Source: an uncultured Senegalimassilia sp. (GTDB lineage Bacteria; Actinomycetota; Coriobacteriia; Coriobacteriales; Eggerthellaceae). From it: 12,245 nucleotides of DNA. The stretch lies in the NCBI RefSeq assembly GCF_934632265.1, contig NZ_CAKTYH010000055.1, positions 1 to 12,245 on the forward strand, written 5' to 3'. The position numbers were made by a program, and so were the translations under genes. Below, piece by piece: positions 1 to 5,217 of this stretch (its first letter is position 1; each line of letters opens with the position of its first letter). The notes under the pieces are model-generated. The model had not been told where the DNA came from. It ran no database searches and worked only from the letters and a program-made list of their open reading frames with translations.

Positions 1-2
1 TG

Positions 3-344
3 GGCGATCTGGTGAACACCATGCTCACGTTCTCGGTTGACCCCGAGGCGCAGATGCTCTCCGATGAGATGACGCGCAAGAACTATTCGCTCTCCGAGGT
101 GTGCCAGGGGAGCCGCGTCAAGGTGGATACGTCCACCATCAAGCACATAGATATCTTCGACGCCGCGCCGGCCGTCATGAACCTGGTATCGAGCGGCGTT
201 CTCACCATCGACGATGTGCTCGAGGCCCTGGGCCGCGAACGCGTCAACGATGAGTCGACGTCATCCCGGATGATGACCAAGAATCTGGGCGCCATAGAGG
301 ACGTGCTAAGGCAATTGCAGCAGCAAGGAGGTGATAACAAATGA
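3..344 (+). CDS. Phage portal protein, HK97 family, C-terminal part (5' end outside window)
   Basis: This is the last 113 residues of a protein whose start lies upstream of the window; the frame is open from the first bases. Portal proteins form the dodecameric ring at one capsid vertex through which DNA is packaged and ejected. What supports the call is a stretch resembling the end of HK97-type portals: a phenylalanine-rich lead (LTFSVDPEAQMLSDEMTRKN), a VKVDTSTI segment, then a helix with the pattern 'A..V..LVSSGVLTIDDVLEALG', matching the family's 'lv..Gi.t.NE.Re..G' region. The tail is Gln-rich (LRQLQQQGG). It lies directly before a ClpP-like protease and a capsid gene, the standard HK97 order. 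Its stop overlaps the protease start as ATGA (341-344). A GTG at 12 is open in this frame but is probably an internal Val codon, because the frame continues upstream to the window edge. Confidence 0.8.
   Translation, partial: GDLVNTMLTFSVDPEAQMLSDEMTRKNYSLSEVCQGSRVKVDTSTIKHIDIFDAAPAVMNLVSSGVLTIDDVLEALGRERVNDESTSSRMMTKNLGAIEDVLRQLQQQGGDNK
325..335 (+). promoter_or_regulatory. Perfect 11-nt Shine-Dalgarno of the head protease gene
   Basis: AAGGAGGTGAT is fully complementary to the conserved 3' end of bacterial 16S rRNA. It sits inside the last portal codons, 5 nt before the ATG at 341. It fixes ATG 341 as the protease start rather than ATG 347, and implies strong initiation despite the ATGA overlap with the portal gene. 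Confidence 0.9.
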
Positions 345-1168
345 CGATGAAGAAGTATTTCCAGCTGGTGCAGGACGGCGATACCGCCGACCTGGACATC
401 TACGGCGATATCGCCGAGAAGTGGTGGGCCGATGACGGGCGCACCGATTCCCGAAGCTTGTCAAAGCAGCTTGAGGAGCTTGGCGACGTTAGCCAAATCA
501 ACGTGCACATCAACAGCTACGGCGGCGAGGTTGCAGAAGGTTTGGCGATTTACAACGCGTTGCGCCGCCACAGCGCCAAAATCCGCACCACGTGCGACGG
601 CTTCGCCTGCTCCATCGCCTCGGTGGTGTTCATGGCCGGTGACGAGCGCGCGATGTCGGATGCGTCCCTGCTGATGATCCACAACGCTTGGACTTCCGCG
701 TACGGCGCGAACGCCGCCGACTTGCGCAAGCTGGCCGACGATATGGACACCATCACGCAGGCCAGCAAAAACGCCTACATGAGCCGCGTTTCCATCGGCG
801 AAGAGATGCTGTCAGAGCTGATGGACGCCGAAAGCTGGATTTTGCCAGCCGATGCGGTCGAAATGGGATTCGCCACGGAAATCGAGGATTTCGGCGGTGC
901 GGATGCGCCTTCCCAGTGCGCCAGGGCGGCGCTTGTTGGCATGGTGCGAAACGAAATCTCCCCGGCGCGCGCTTCGCAGCAGGGCGAGCCGGTCGCGGCA
1001 TCGGAGCCGGAACCCGAACCCGAACCGGAACCTGGGCAGCAAGCAGGCCGGGAACCCGAGCCTACGCCAGAGCCTAAACAGAATAGATGCGCGTTCAAGC
1101 AGTCCGAGGGGCTGCTTAATTTCTTGCAGGTCGTAGCGAGACGCGAAGCGAAAACCGACCGCGAATAA
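341..1168 (+). CDS. Head maturation protease, ClpP-like serine peptidase (S14 family)
   Basis: A 275-aa protease expected to act inside the prohead, removing the capsid N-terminal region during maturation. The ClpP fold is recognisable: INSYGGEVAEGLAIYNAL (residues 57-74), the nucleophile region GFACSIASVVFMAGD with likely catalytic Ser91, and LLMIHNAW with His114. The third catalytic position aligns to Glu164 in 'DAESWILPADAVEMGFA' (Asp in cellular ClpP); the E-x-W form is common in phage S14 enzymes as I know them. The catalytic domain ends near residue 185. It is followed by a low-complexity Pro/Glu linker (five EP pairs at 222-231 and more to 245) and a short positively charged end (residues 248-275). 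The start overlaps the portal stop by 4 nt and has a perfect ribosome binding site. The order portal-protease-capsid fits an HK97-type head module. Confidence 0.93.
   Translation: MTMKKYFQLVQDGDTADLDIYGDIAEKWWADDGRTDSRSLSKQLEELGDVSQINVHINSYGGEVAEGLAIYNALRRHSAKIRTTCDGFACSIASVVFMAGDERAMSDASLLMIHNAWTSAYGANAADLRKLADDMDTITQASKNAYMSRVSIGEEMLSELMDAESWILPADAVEMGFATEIEDFGGADAPSQCARAALVGMVRNEISPARASQQGEPVAASEPEPEPEPEPGQQAGREPEPTPEPKQNRCAFKQSEGLLNFLQVVARREAKTDRE
1004..1075 (+). repeat. Pro-Glu dipeptide repeat in the protease tail
   Basis: Tandem GA(A/G)CC(C/G) hexanucleotide units encode five consecutive Glu-Pro pairs (residues 222-231), then further EP/TPEP pairs to about residue 245. This looks like an extended, flexible linker between the protease domain and a basic 28-residue end. 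Repeat number could vary by slippage. Low-complexity DNA, not a CRISPR or regulatory repeat. Confidence 0.8.
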
Positions 1169-1188
1169 CGAACAGGAGAAAACGAATA

Positions 1189-2445
1189 ATGAGCCTTTTG
1201 ACCGCTAACAGCGCAGCGGCTAAGATGACCGCTGCCTTGAAGTCCGATGACGAGCAGGTGATGACCGAGGCATGGGAGGCTTTCCAGGAGGAGACCGCCG
1301 AATCCATCCGCGCCGATTTCAAGCTGTTCCAGAAGACCCAGGACGAGTCCGTTCTGGCGCAGCGCGGCTATCGCGTGCTGACCTCCGCTGAGCAGGCATG
1401 GTATAAGAACGTGTCCTCCGCACTCAAGTCCTCAACGACCAAGCAGGCGTTCATCGACATCCTCAAGCATGAGGACAAGGACGACCTGATGCCGGAGACC
1501 ATCATCGACGATGTGCTCCGCTACCTCGTCGAGACGCGCCCGCTGCTGAGCAAGATTCGATTCCGAAACGCTGGCTATTCCACGAAGTGGATCATCAACG
1601 ATAACTCCGTGCAGCGCGGCGGCTGGGGCGAGATCGATGCCAAGATTATCAGCGAAATCAAGGGCAGCTTGAAGGTCATCGACATCAAGCAGGCGAAGTA
1701 TTCCGCGTTCTGCATTGTCCCTCTTGACATTTTGGACATGGGGCCGCAGTTCTTGGATGCCTTTGTCCGCGCGACTATGGCCGAAGCCTTGGGTTTGGGC
1801 TTGGAGGAAGCCATCGTCAAGGGAACCGGCGTGAACATGCCCGTCGGCATGATGAAGAATCCTAACGGCGCGTTCGAGCAGTCTACCGGTTACCCCGACA
1901 AAACCGCCGTCAAGGTTACCTCCTTCGCCCCCGCCGAATACGGTCCCCTGGTTGCCAAGGTCGCGACCACCGAGAAGGGCAAGCAGCGCACCTTCAGCGA
2001 GGTCGTTTTGCTGTGCTGCATGAAGGATTACCTCACCAAGGTCATGCCTGCAACCACGGTGCTCTCGGCCAACGGCCAGGGTTACGTGAATAACCTGTTC
2101 CCGTTCCCCACGGAGCCACTCGTCTGCAACGCGGTGCCGGAGGGCAAGGCCGTTCTGGGCATCGCCGAGGATTACACCCTGGCGGTCGGCGGCTCCCGCA
2201 ACGGCAACATCGAGTTCGATGACTCCATCGGCTTTTTGGACGACACCCGCACCTTCAAGCTGATCCAGCACGCCGCAGGCCGCGCCTACGACAACACATC
2301 GTTCATCGTGCTCGACATTTCCGAGCTTGACCCGGCCTACATCACCGTCAAGAACGTCAATGCGGCGGCAACGCAGGCCGATGCATCGACCGGCCATTCT
2401 GCGGTCGAGCAATCCGACGGCGGCGAGCAGCTGCCCGTGGCGTAG
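1189..2445 (+). CDS. Major capsid protein, HK97 fold
   Basis: A 418-aa shell protein. Residues 1 to about 95 are helical and charged and correspond to the delta (scaffold-like) domain that phage S14 proteases usually remove; no separate scaffold gene is present. The mature domain starts around LMPETIIDDVLRYLVETRPL (100-119), the usual beginning of the HK97 capsid domain. The sequence then shows the typical EEAIVKGTGVNMPVGMM region (206-222), matching the family's 'G.G...P.G' signature. The C-terminus carries a disordered-looking extension (about residues 392-418, rich in Ala, Gln, Ser and Gly) beyond the usual end of the fold. The ATG has AGGAG at 1174-1178, 10 nt upstream. It is separated from the protease by 20 nt, one of the few gaps in this operon. 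Delta cleavage by the upstream protease is inferred; the exact site cannot be read. Confidence 0.93.
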   Translation: MSLLTANSAAAKMTAALKSDDEQVMTEAWEAFQEETAESIRADFKLFQKTQDESVLAQRGYRVLTSAEQAWYKNVSSALKSSTTKQAFIDILKHEDKDDLMPETIIDDVLRYLVETRPLLSKIRFRNAGYSTKWIINDNSVQRGGWGEIDAKIISEIKGSLKVIDIKQAKYSAFCIVPLDILDMGPQFLDAFVRATMAEALGLGLEEAIVKGTGVNMPVGMMKNPNGAFEQSTGYPDKTAVKVTSFAPAEYGPLVAKVATTEKGKQRTFSEVVLLCCMKDYLTKVMPATTVLSANGQGYVNNLFPFPTEPLVCNAVPEGKAVLGIAEDYTLAVGGSRNGNIEFDDSIGFLDDTRTFKLIQHAAGRAYDNTSFIVLDISELDPAYITVKNVNAAATQADASTGHSAVEQSDGGEQLPVA

Positions 2446-2460
2446 GGGATGTGAGCGGGT

Positions 2461-2772
2461 ATGAGCCTGGCCGAGCAGGTAAGGCGAAAGCTGCGCATCA
2501 CATACAGCGACCCGGACACCGATGAGCGCGTCGACGACATCATGGAGCAGGCCGATGCGGACTTGCGCGGCCTGCTCGGCATAGATGACGACGGCTTCAG
2601 CTTCGAGCAGCCGGGCACGGAGCAGGTTCTGTTCCTCGCCTACTGTTTCTACGAATGGAACGATGCGCTGGACGATTTCGGAGCGAACTACGCAACGAAG
2701 ATAGCCCAGTGCCGAGATAGATGGCTGGTGAAACAGTATGTTGAAGAAGAACAAGCCGCTTCCCAGCTATAG
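2461..2772 (+). CDS. Head-tail connector protein, phage gp6-like
   Basis: A 103-aa mostly helical protein resembling the HK97 gp6 / SPP1 gp15 adaptor family, which forms the ring under the portal. The family pattern is visible: an N-terminal 'VRRKLRITYSDPDTDERVDDIMEQADADLRGLLGI', where Asp-rich turns separate two helices, followed by a long C-terminal helix (LFLAYCFYEWNDALDDFGANY onward). The position directly after the capsid gene is where this connector is normally encoded. The start is ATG 2461, 15 nt after the capsid stop. The ribosome binding site is weak (AGGGGA at 2444-2449), so its translation may partly depend on capsid translation. The 3' end overlaps the next gene by 35 nt in another frame. 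Confidence 0.8.
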   Translation: MSLAEQVRRKLRITYSDPDTDERVDDIMEQADADLRGLLGIDDDGFSFEQPGTEQVLFLAYCFYEWNDALDDFGANYATKIAQCRDRWLVKQYVEEEQAASQL

Positions 2773-3094
2773 CGATGGCGTTGCGGCGTTCTACGCGGAA
2801 AAGCAGCGCGCCTCGTCGTTCGCGGCGAAGGTGAACGCCGCCACCCTGGATGATCTCGAATTCCTGGTGAAGCTGTGCTATGCCGAATCGTCCGTGCGCG
2901 CACAAGATTACGAGTTCGCCGAGCAGGTGGGCTTCAACGTGTCCGCGAAGCTGCGCACACATTTGCATCCGGTCGTGAAGCCGGGGTGCAAGGCCGTCAT
3001 AGGCCCCAACATCTACACGGTGCGCCACGTGGATACGTCCAAAACGGAGATGTTCGTCTATCTGGAAGGGGGTGCGCCGTTTGGCAACGCTTGA
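2738..3094 (+). CDS. Head closure / head-tail adaptor protein (SPP1 gp16-like)
   Basis: A 118-aa protein. Its sequence pattern (AFYAEKQRASSFAAKV, then TLDDLEFLVKLCYAESSVRAQDYEFA, then PNIYTVRHVDTSKTEMFVYL) resembles small adaptor proteins encoded after the gp6-like connector that seal the filled head and provide the tail docking surface. The 'Y.V..VD.S....FVYLE' ending is typical of the beta-rich closure fold. ATG 2738 is the first usable start: an in-frame TGA lies at 2729-2731. It has GGTG at 2727-2730 as a modest ribosome binding site. The gene overlaps the connector by 35 nt. The name rests on order plus sequence resemblance; the exact family is not certain. Confidence 0.65.
   Translation: MLKKNKPLPSYSDGVAAFYAEKQRASSFAAKVNAATLDDLEFLVKLCYAESSVRAQDYEFAEQVGFNVSAKLRTHLHPVVKPGCKAVIGPNIYTVRHVDTSKTEMFVYLEGGAPFGNA
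3066..3074 (+). promoter_or_regulatory. Ribosome binding site that decides a TTG start at 3081
   Basis: AAGGGGGTG differs from the consensus AAGGAGGTG at one base. It ends 6 nt before TTG 3081, whereas the in-frame GTG at 3072 lies inside it and so could not be served by it. The TTG is therefore the better start for the following gene. Confidence 0.7.
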
Positions 3095-3437
3095 CGATAT
3101 CCAGGCCGCGCTTGAAAGCATCGACGATGCCGTTTACTACGGCGTGGCATCCAAAGTCGAGGAATCCGAACCGTGGAACTACACGGTATTCTCTCGCGAC
3201 AACACCAGCCCCAAGGAGAACCTGACGGGCTATTCCGAGCGGTTTCTGGTGGCCGTCGTTCGCGAGAACTACGTGCCCGAGGACATGTATCTGAACGTTA
3301 TCGAGGCTATGGCGAAGATACCGGGCATGAAGCTAGACCGCTCGCGCGATATCGAGTATCTGTACACCGCCAAGCCCGGCACGCGCGACGTGGTGGAGAT
3401 GATGAGCGTCTACTTCACGAAAGGGCGCAAACCGTGA
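3081..3437 (+). CDS. Putative tail terminator / neck protein
   Basis: A 118-aa protein, read from TTG 3081 (MATLDDIQAALES at the N-terminus); a GTG at 3072 would add three residues but overlaps the ribosome binding site. It has alternating helix and strand character: an N-terminal helix, 'WNYTVFSRDNTSP', a strand-rich 'YSERFLVAVVRENYVPEDMY', a helix 'LNVIEAMAKIPGMKL', and a C-terminal strand 'TRDVVEMMSVYFTKGRKP'. This pattern and its position between head closure and tail tube genes match the small proteins that cap the tail tube (tail terminator or completion proteins). I recognise it only as a conserved phage neck-region protein; the terminator role is inferred. It overlaps the upstream gene by 14 nt and the next gene by 4 nt (GTGA). 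Confidence 0.5.
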   Translation: MATLDDIQAALESIDDAVYYGVASKVEESEPWNYTVFSRDNTSPKENLTGYSERFLVAVVRENYVPEDMYLNVIEAMAKIPGMKLDRSRDIEYLYTAKPGTRDVVEMMSVYFTKGRKP

Positions 3438-3841
3438 GCGGCAACGTGAGCTTGAACGCGCGAGATTTCGATAGGCTCATGGCAGCGGCTCAAGCCTATC
3501 CGGAAAACGCCGAGAAGGCCATCAACGACGTTCTGCACAAGCAGGCGGGGCCGCTTATCAGCCAGCGGATAAACCCGCTGATTCACCCATCCGGGCGCAC
3601 GTTCAAGGGGCACCGCGCATCGGCTGTCGCGTCCGACTGGCCGCGATACGACATCGACGAGAACCTTGCCGTGTCCGTGGGGACGAAAAGGCGCTGGCGG
3701 TATCTCTATTTCCCGGATGACGGCTCGAACACGAAAAACCATGCGGGAGGCCAGCACTTCTTCCTGCGCGGCGCGCAAGCCGCCTCCCCCGAAATCGCGC
3801 AGAGGTGCATAGACGCAATGACAAGAGAATGGAGCGAATGA
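3434..3841 (+). CDS. HK97 gp10-like neck/tail protein
   Basis: A 135-aa protein of the family named after HK97 gp10, encoded in most HK97-type phages between the head-tail connector and tail tube genes; it takes part in neck or tail assembly. The signature is the segment YLYFPDDGSNTKNHAG (90-105), followed by 'GGQHFFLRGAQAASPEIAQRCIDAM' in the family's usual C-terminal helix. The N-terminal helix (NARDFDRLMAAAQAYPENA) also fits. The start is GTG 3434, overlapping the upstream stop as GTGA, with AAGGG at 3421-3425 at proper spacing. The frame is open far upstream (to about 3173), but that part is a shadow of the preceding gene. Confidence 0.75.
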   Translation: MSGNVSLNARDFDRLMAAAQAYPENAEKAINDVLHKQAGPLISQRINPLIHPSGRTFKGHRASAVASDWPRYDIDENLAVSVGTKRRWRYLYFPDDGSNTKNHAGGQHFFLRGAQAASPEIAQRCIDAMTREWSE

Positions 3842-3842
3842 T

Positions 3843-4409
3843 ATGGCTGCAATCGAGCAGACCGTGTTCTCCGAGTACGAGGTGCGCGCGATGTACGCCA
3901 CAGTAGGCTCGGACACGTGCGAAGTGAAGTGCATCGGCTCTCTGGAGGAATCTACCGATGTGATCACCACCAGCAAGAAATGCCGCGGCGTGGTCGTAAA
4001 GAAGCGCACGCGCGGGACGGGCAACGGCACCCTGAAGGTGTCGCTGCATATCCCGTGGAAGCTGTACATGACCCTCATGGGCATGGATTCCGATACGTTG
4101 GCCGATGGCGTGTACGGCTATGGTCGCAACTCAATCCATCCGGAGTTCAGCCTGACCGCCGACGTGTTCGACGAGGATGACGTCGAGAAGTTCAAAGCGT
4201 GGCCGAAATGCGTCATGAACGCAGGCCCGGCAAACAAGGTCGAGAACGGCTCCGAAGAGGTTGCCGAGGTCGAAGCCGAAATCGCGTTCGCGCCCGATGA
4301 CAACGGCTTCGGCCACTACGAAGCACTGTCGGCCGGCCTCGCCGAGAACATCAAGAGCAAATGGCTGACCTCGTTCACGCCGGATTTGGTCAAGAAGGTG
4401 ATGGCGTGA
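3843..4409 (+). CDS. Major tail tube protein (phi13-like)
   Basis: A 188-aa protein that forms the stacked hexamer rings of the tail tube. It resembles the phi13-like major tail family of siphoviruses: N-terminal strands with VGSDTCEVKCIGSL, then ITTSKKCRGVVVKKRTRGTG, HIPWKLYMTLMGMDSDTLADG, an Asp-rich 'LTADVFDEDD', and a closing 'EIAFAPDDNGFGHYEAL' before a short helix. The length is normal for this family. ATG 3843 follows the preceding stop by one base; GGAG at 3831-3834 is 8 nt upstream. Position after the neck genes and before chaperone and tape measure genes supports the call. The tube subunit should be made in much larger amounts than the tape measure; the hairpin at 4576-4600 may help with that. 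Confidence 0.85.
   Translation: MAAIEQTVFSEYEVRAMYATVGSDTCEVKCIGSLEESTDVITTSKKCRGVVVKKRTRGTGNGTLKVSLHIPWKLYMTLMGMDSDTLADGVYGYGRNSIHPEFSLTADVFDEDDVEKFKAWPKCVMNAGPANKVENGSEEVAEVEAEIAFAPDDNGFGHYEALSAGLAENIKSKWLTSFTPDLVKKVMA
4396..4402 (+). promoter_or_regulatory. Ribosome binding site of the 54-aa gene
   Basis: AGGTGAT is a 7-nt perfect match to the anti-Shine-Dalgarno complement, embedded in the last tail tube codons. Its 6-nt spacing favours ATG 4409 over the adjacent in-frame GTG 4406. Confidence 0.65.
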
Positions 4410-4573
4410 TGGCGGCCGAGAAGTTCAAGGTCGAGGTTCTCTGCTCGTTCATCGACAAGTACAGCAAGCGCACGAAGCATGCGGGCGAGATCATCGAAAT
4501 CACGCGCAAACGCATCGACGAAATCATGGCCGTCGACCCATCGCTTATCCGAGAGGTCGAGCCGCAGCAGTAG
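4409..4573 (+). CDS. Small tail-region protein of unknown function (54 aa)
   Basis: A 54-residue protein read from ATG 4409, which shares one base with the tail tube stop (TGATG). The sequence is compact and charged: KFKVEVLCSFIDKYSKRTKH, then AGEIIEITRKRIDEIMAVDP, then LIREVEPQQ. The pattern 'strand, loop with K-rich turn, G-E-I-I-E-I, helix, D-P-x-L-I-x-E-V' resembles very short phage proteins often found beside capsid or tail tube genes, thought to be small beta-barrel-like domains. No catalytic motif, signal peptide or membrane segment is visible. Function is not known. It ends just before the only sizeable gap of the window, so it is co-transcribed with and translationally coupled to the tail tube gene. 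Confidence 0.7.
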   Translation: MAAEKFKVEVLCSFIDKYSKRTKHAGEIIEITRKRIDEIMAVDPSLIREVEPQQ

Positions 4574-4575
4574 CA

Positions 4576-4600
4576 AAAGCGGGGCGTCCGGCCCCGCTTT
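4576..4600 (+). terminator. Terminator-like hairpin between tail tube and chaperone genes
   Basis: A perfect 10-bp stem, AAAGCGGGGC / GCCCCGCTTT, around a 5-nt loop (GTCCG). It begins 3 nt after the stop of the 54-aa gene and fills most of the 45-nt gap, the widest in this window. The run after the stem is only CTTTCCATTT, without a clean U tract, so it may be a leaky terminator or an mRNA-stabilising 3' end rather than a full stop. On the minus strand the stem is followed by TTTT-type bases too, so direction is not certain. Confidence 0.5.
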
Positions 4601-4618
4601 CCATTTGAAAGGAACAAT

Positions 4619-4996
4619 ATGCCGAACAACAACGCCCAGCTGGGCGCATCTTCTGAAATCGAGATGGCCAACGGCACCACCGTGCCGCTCCTTATCACCT
4701 GGGGCCTGCTTCTTCGCATGAGCGCATTGGATAAGGACCTGTACAAGCGATTCAGCAAGCTGGTCACCACCGGCATCGCGAAAGACGTCCTGAGCGCGGT
4801 AACCATCGTGTATTGCGGCTACCTGTGCGCATATGTGTCGGAGAACGGCGGCACGGACGGGAGCCTGACAGAGGGCGAGTTCGCCGCCAACCTGCCCAAC
4901 GACATCAACGTCGTCACCAATGCGGCCATGGAGCTGATCGCCCCAAAAGCAGCCAAGGCTTTCAAAGAGCGTTCGAAAGCCGAGCAAGACAGCTAA
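4619..4996 (+). CDS. Tail assembly chaperone, short form (gpG-like)
   Basis: A 125-aa protein with the position and make-up of the tail assembly chaperone that coats the tape measure before tube polymerisation. It has an N-terminal strand region (EIEMANGTTVPLLITWGLLL), a helical core (MSALDKDLYKRFSKLV, then DVLSAVTIVYCGYLCAYVSE), and a C-terminal helix (AAMELIAPKAAKAFKERSKA) that is replaced in the frameshifted long form. The ATG at 4619 has AAAGGA (4608-4613) 5 nt upstream and comes after a terminator-like hairpin. The last 16 codons of this frame, from 4949 on, overlap the -1 frame extension. Sequence alone gives weak identity; the call rests on order, length and the frameshift signal. Confidence 0.85.
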   Translation: MPNNNAQLGASSEIEMANGTTVPLLITWGLLLRMSALDKDLYKRFSKLVTTGIAKDVLSAVTIVYCGYLCAYVSENGGTDGSLTEGEFAANLPNDINVVTNAAMELIAPKAAKAFKERSKAEQDS

Positions 4997-5217
4997 GGGG
5001 CGGCAAACGCGGCGGCGCCCGCAAGACCCGCGCTCCGGACTTCCCGATAGAGGACGCCGCCGATGCCTACACGCTCTACGTTCTGATTCTGGGCATCAGC
5101 GAACATGTGTTTTGGAACGCAAGCCTGCCGTTCCTGGCATCCGTGGTCGCGAACAAGCAGGCATACGACGAATGGGATAACGCCGTCTGCGAGTCAATCA
5201 GGGAGGAGGTCAGATGA
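4619..5217 (+). CDS. Tail assembly chaperone, -1 frameshifted long form (gpGT-like)
   Basis: A fusion made when a fraction of ribosomes shift to the -1 frame on C CCA AAA (4942-4948): 110 residues from the short form joined to 89 residues, 199 in all. The extension reads SSQGFQRAF..., passes a basic linker (RGGKRGGARKTRAPD) and ends in the T domain, DAADAYTLYVLILGISEHVF then WNASLPFLASVVANK. The FW-containing helix pair is typical of T domains. The -1 frame has no plausible independent start with a ribosome binding site and is open throughout. In lambda, the equivalent gpGT binds the tape measure with gpG, and the G:GT ratio matters. Its TGA stop (5215-5217) touches the tape measure start. 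Join: 4619-4948 then 4948-5217. Confidence 0.85.
4942..4981 (+). promoter_or_regulatory. -1 programmed ribosomal frameshift signal
   Basis: The heptamer CCCAAAA (4942-4948) is in the X XXY YYZ phase (C CCA AAA) relative to the chaperone frame. It is followed by an 8-nt spacer (4949-4956) and a perfect 7-bp stem GGCTTTC / GAAAGCC (4957-4963 with 4975-4981) with an 11-nt loop. Slippage moves ribosomes into the long -1 frame, as in other phage G/GT gene pairs. I saw no other heptamer in phase in the overlap and no clear pseudoknot partner. Confidence 0.85.
5201..5210 (+). promoter_or_regulatory. Ribosome binding site of the tape measure gene (TTG start)
   Basis: GGGAGGAGGT lies in the last T-domain codons, with GGAGGT ending 7 nt before TTG 5218. 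It supports this unusual start, since no ATG or GTG is available before residue 23 of the protein. Confidence 0.85.

Noticed and set aside
1004..1075. Hexanucleotide repeats considered as CRISPR or iterons
   Set aside because: The units are 6 bp, contiguous and in frame with Glu-Pro codons; there are no spacers.
688..1077. 129-aa plus-strand frame inside the protease gene
   Set aside because: Arg/Gly-rich out-of-frame translation with Thr-Arg repeats produced by the Pro-Glu codon repeat; no recognisable domain.
1432..2754. 440-aa open frame on the minus strand opposite the capsid and connector genes
   Set aside because: It is the antisense of two strongly supported genes, has an Arg/His/Val/Gly-biased composition typical of GC-rich shadow frames, matches no domain I recognise, and crosses gene boundaries.
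3410..4084. 224-aa minus-strand open frame
   Set aside because: Antisense of the gp10-like and tail tube genes, with a composition typical of a shadow frame.
4316..4987. 223-aa minus-strand open frame over the 54-aa gene and chaperone
   Set aside because: It would run through the 10-bp hairpin and antisense to the frameshift cassette; no recognisable motif.
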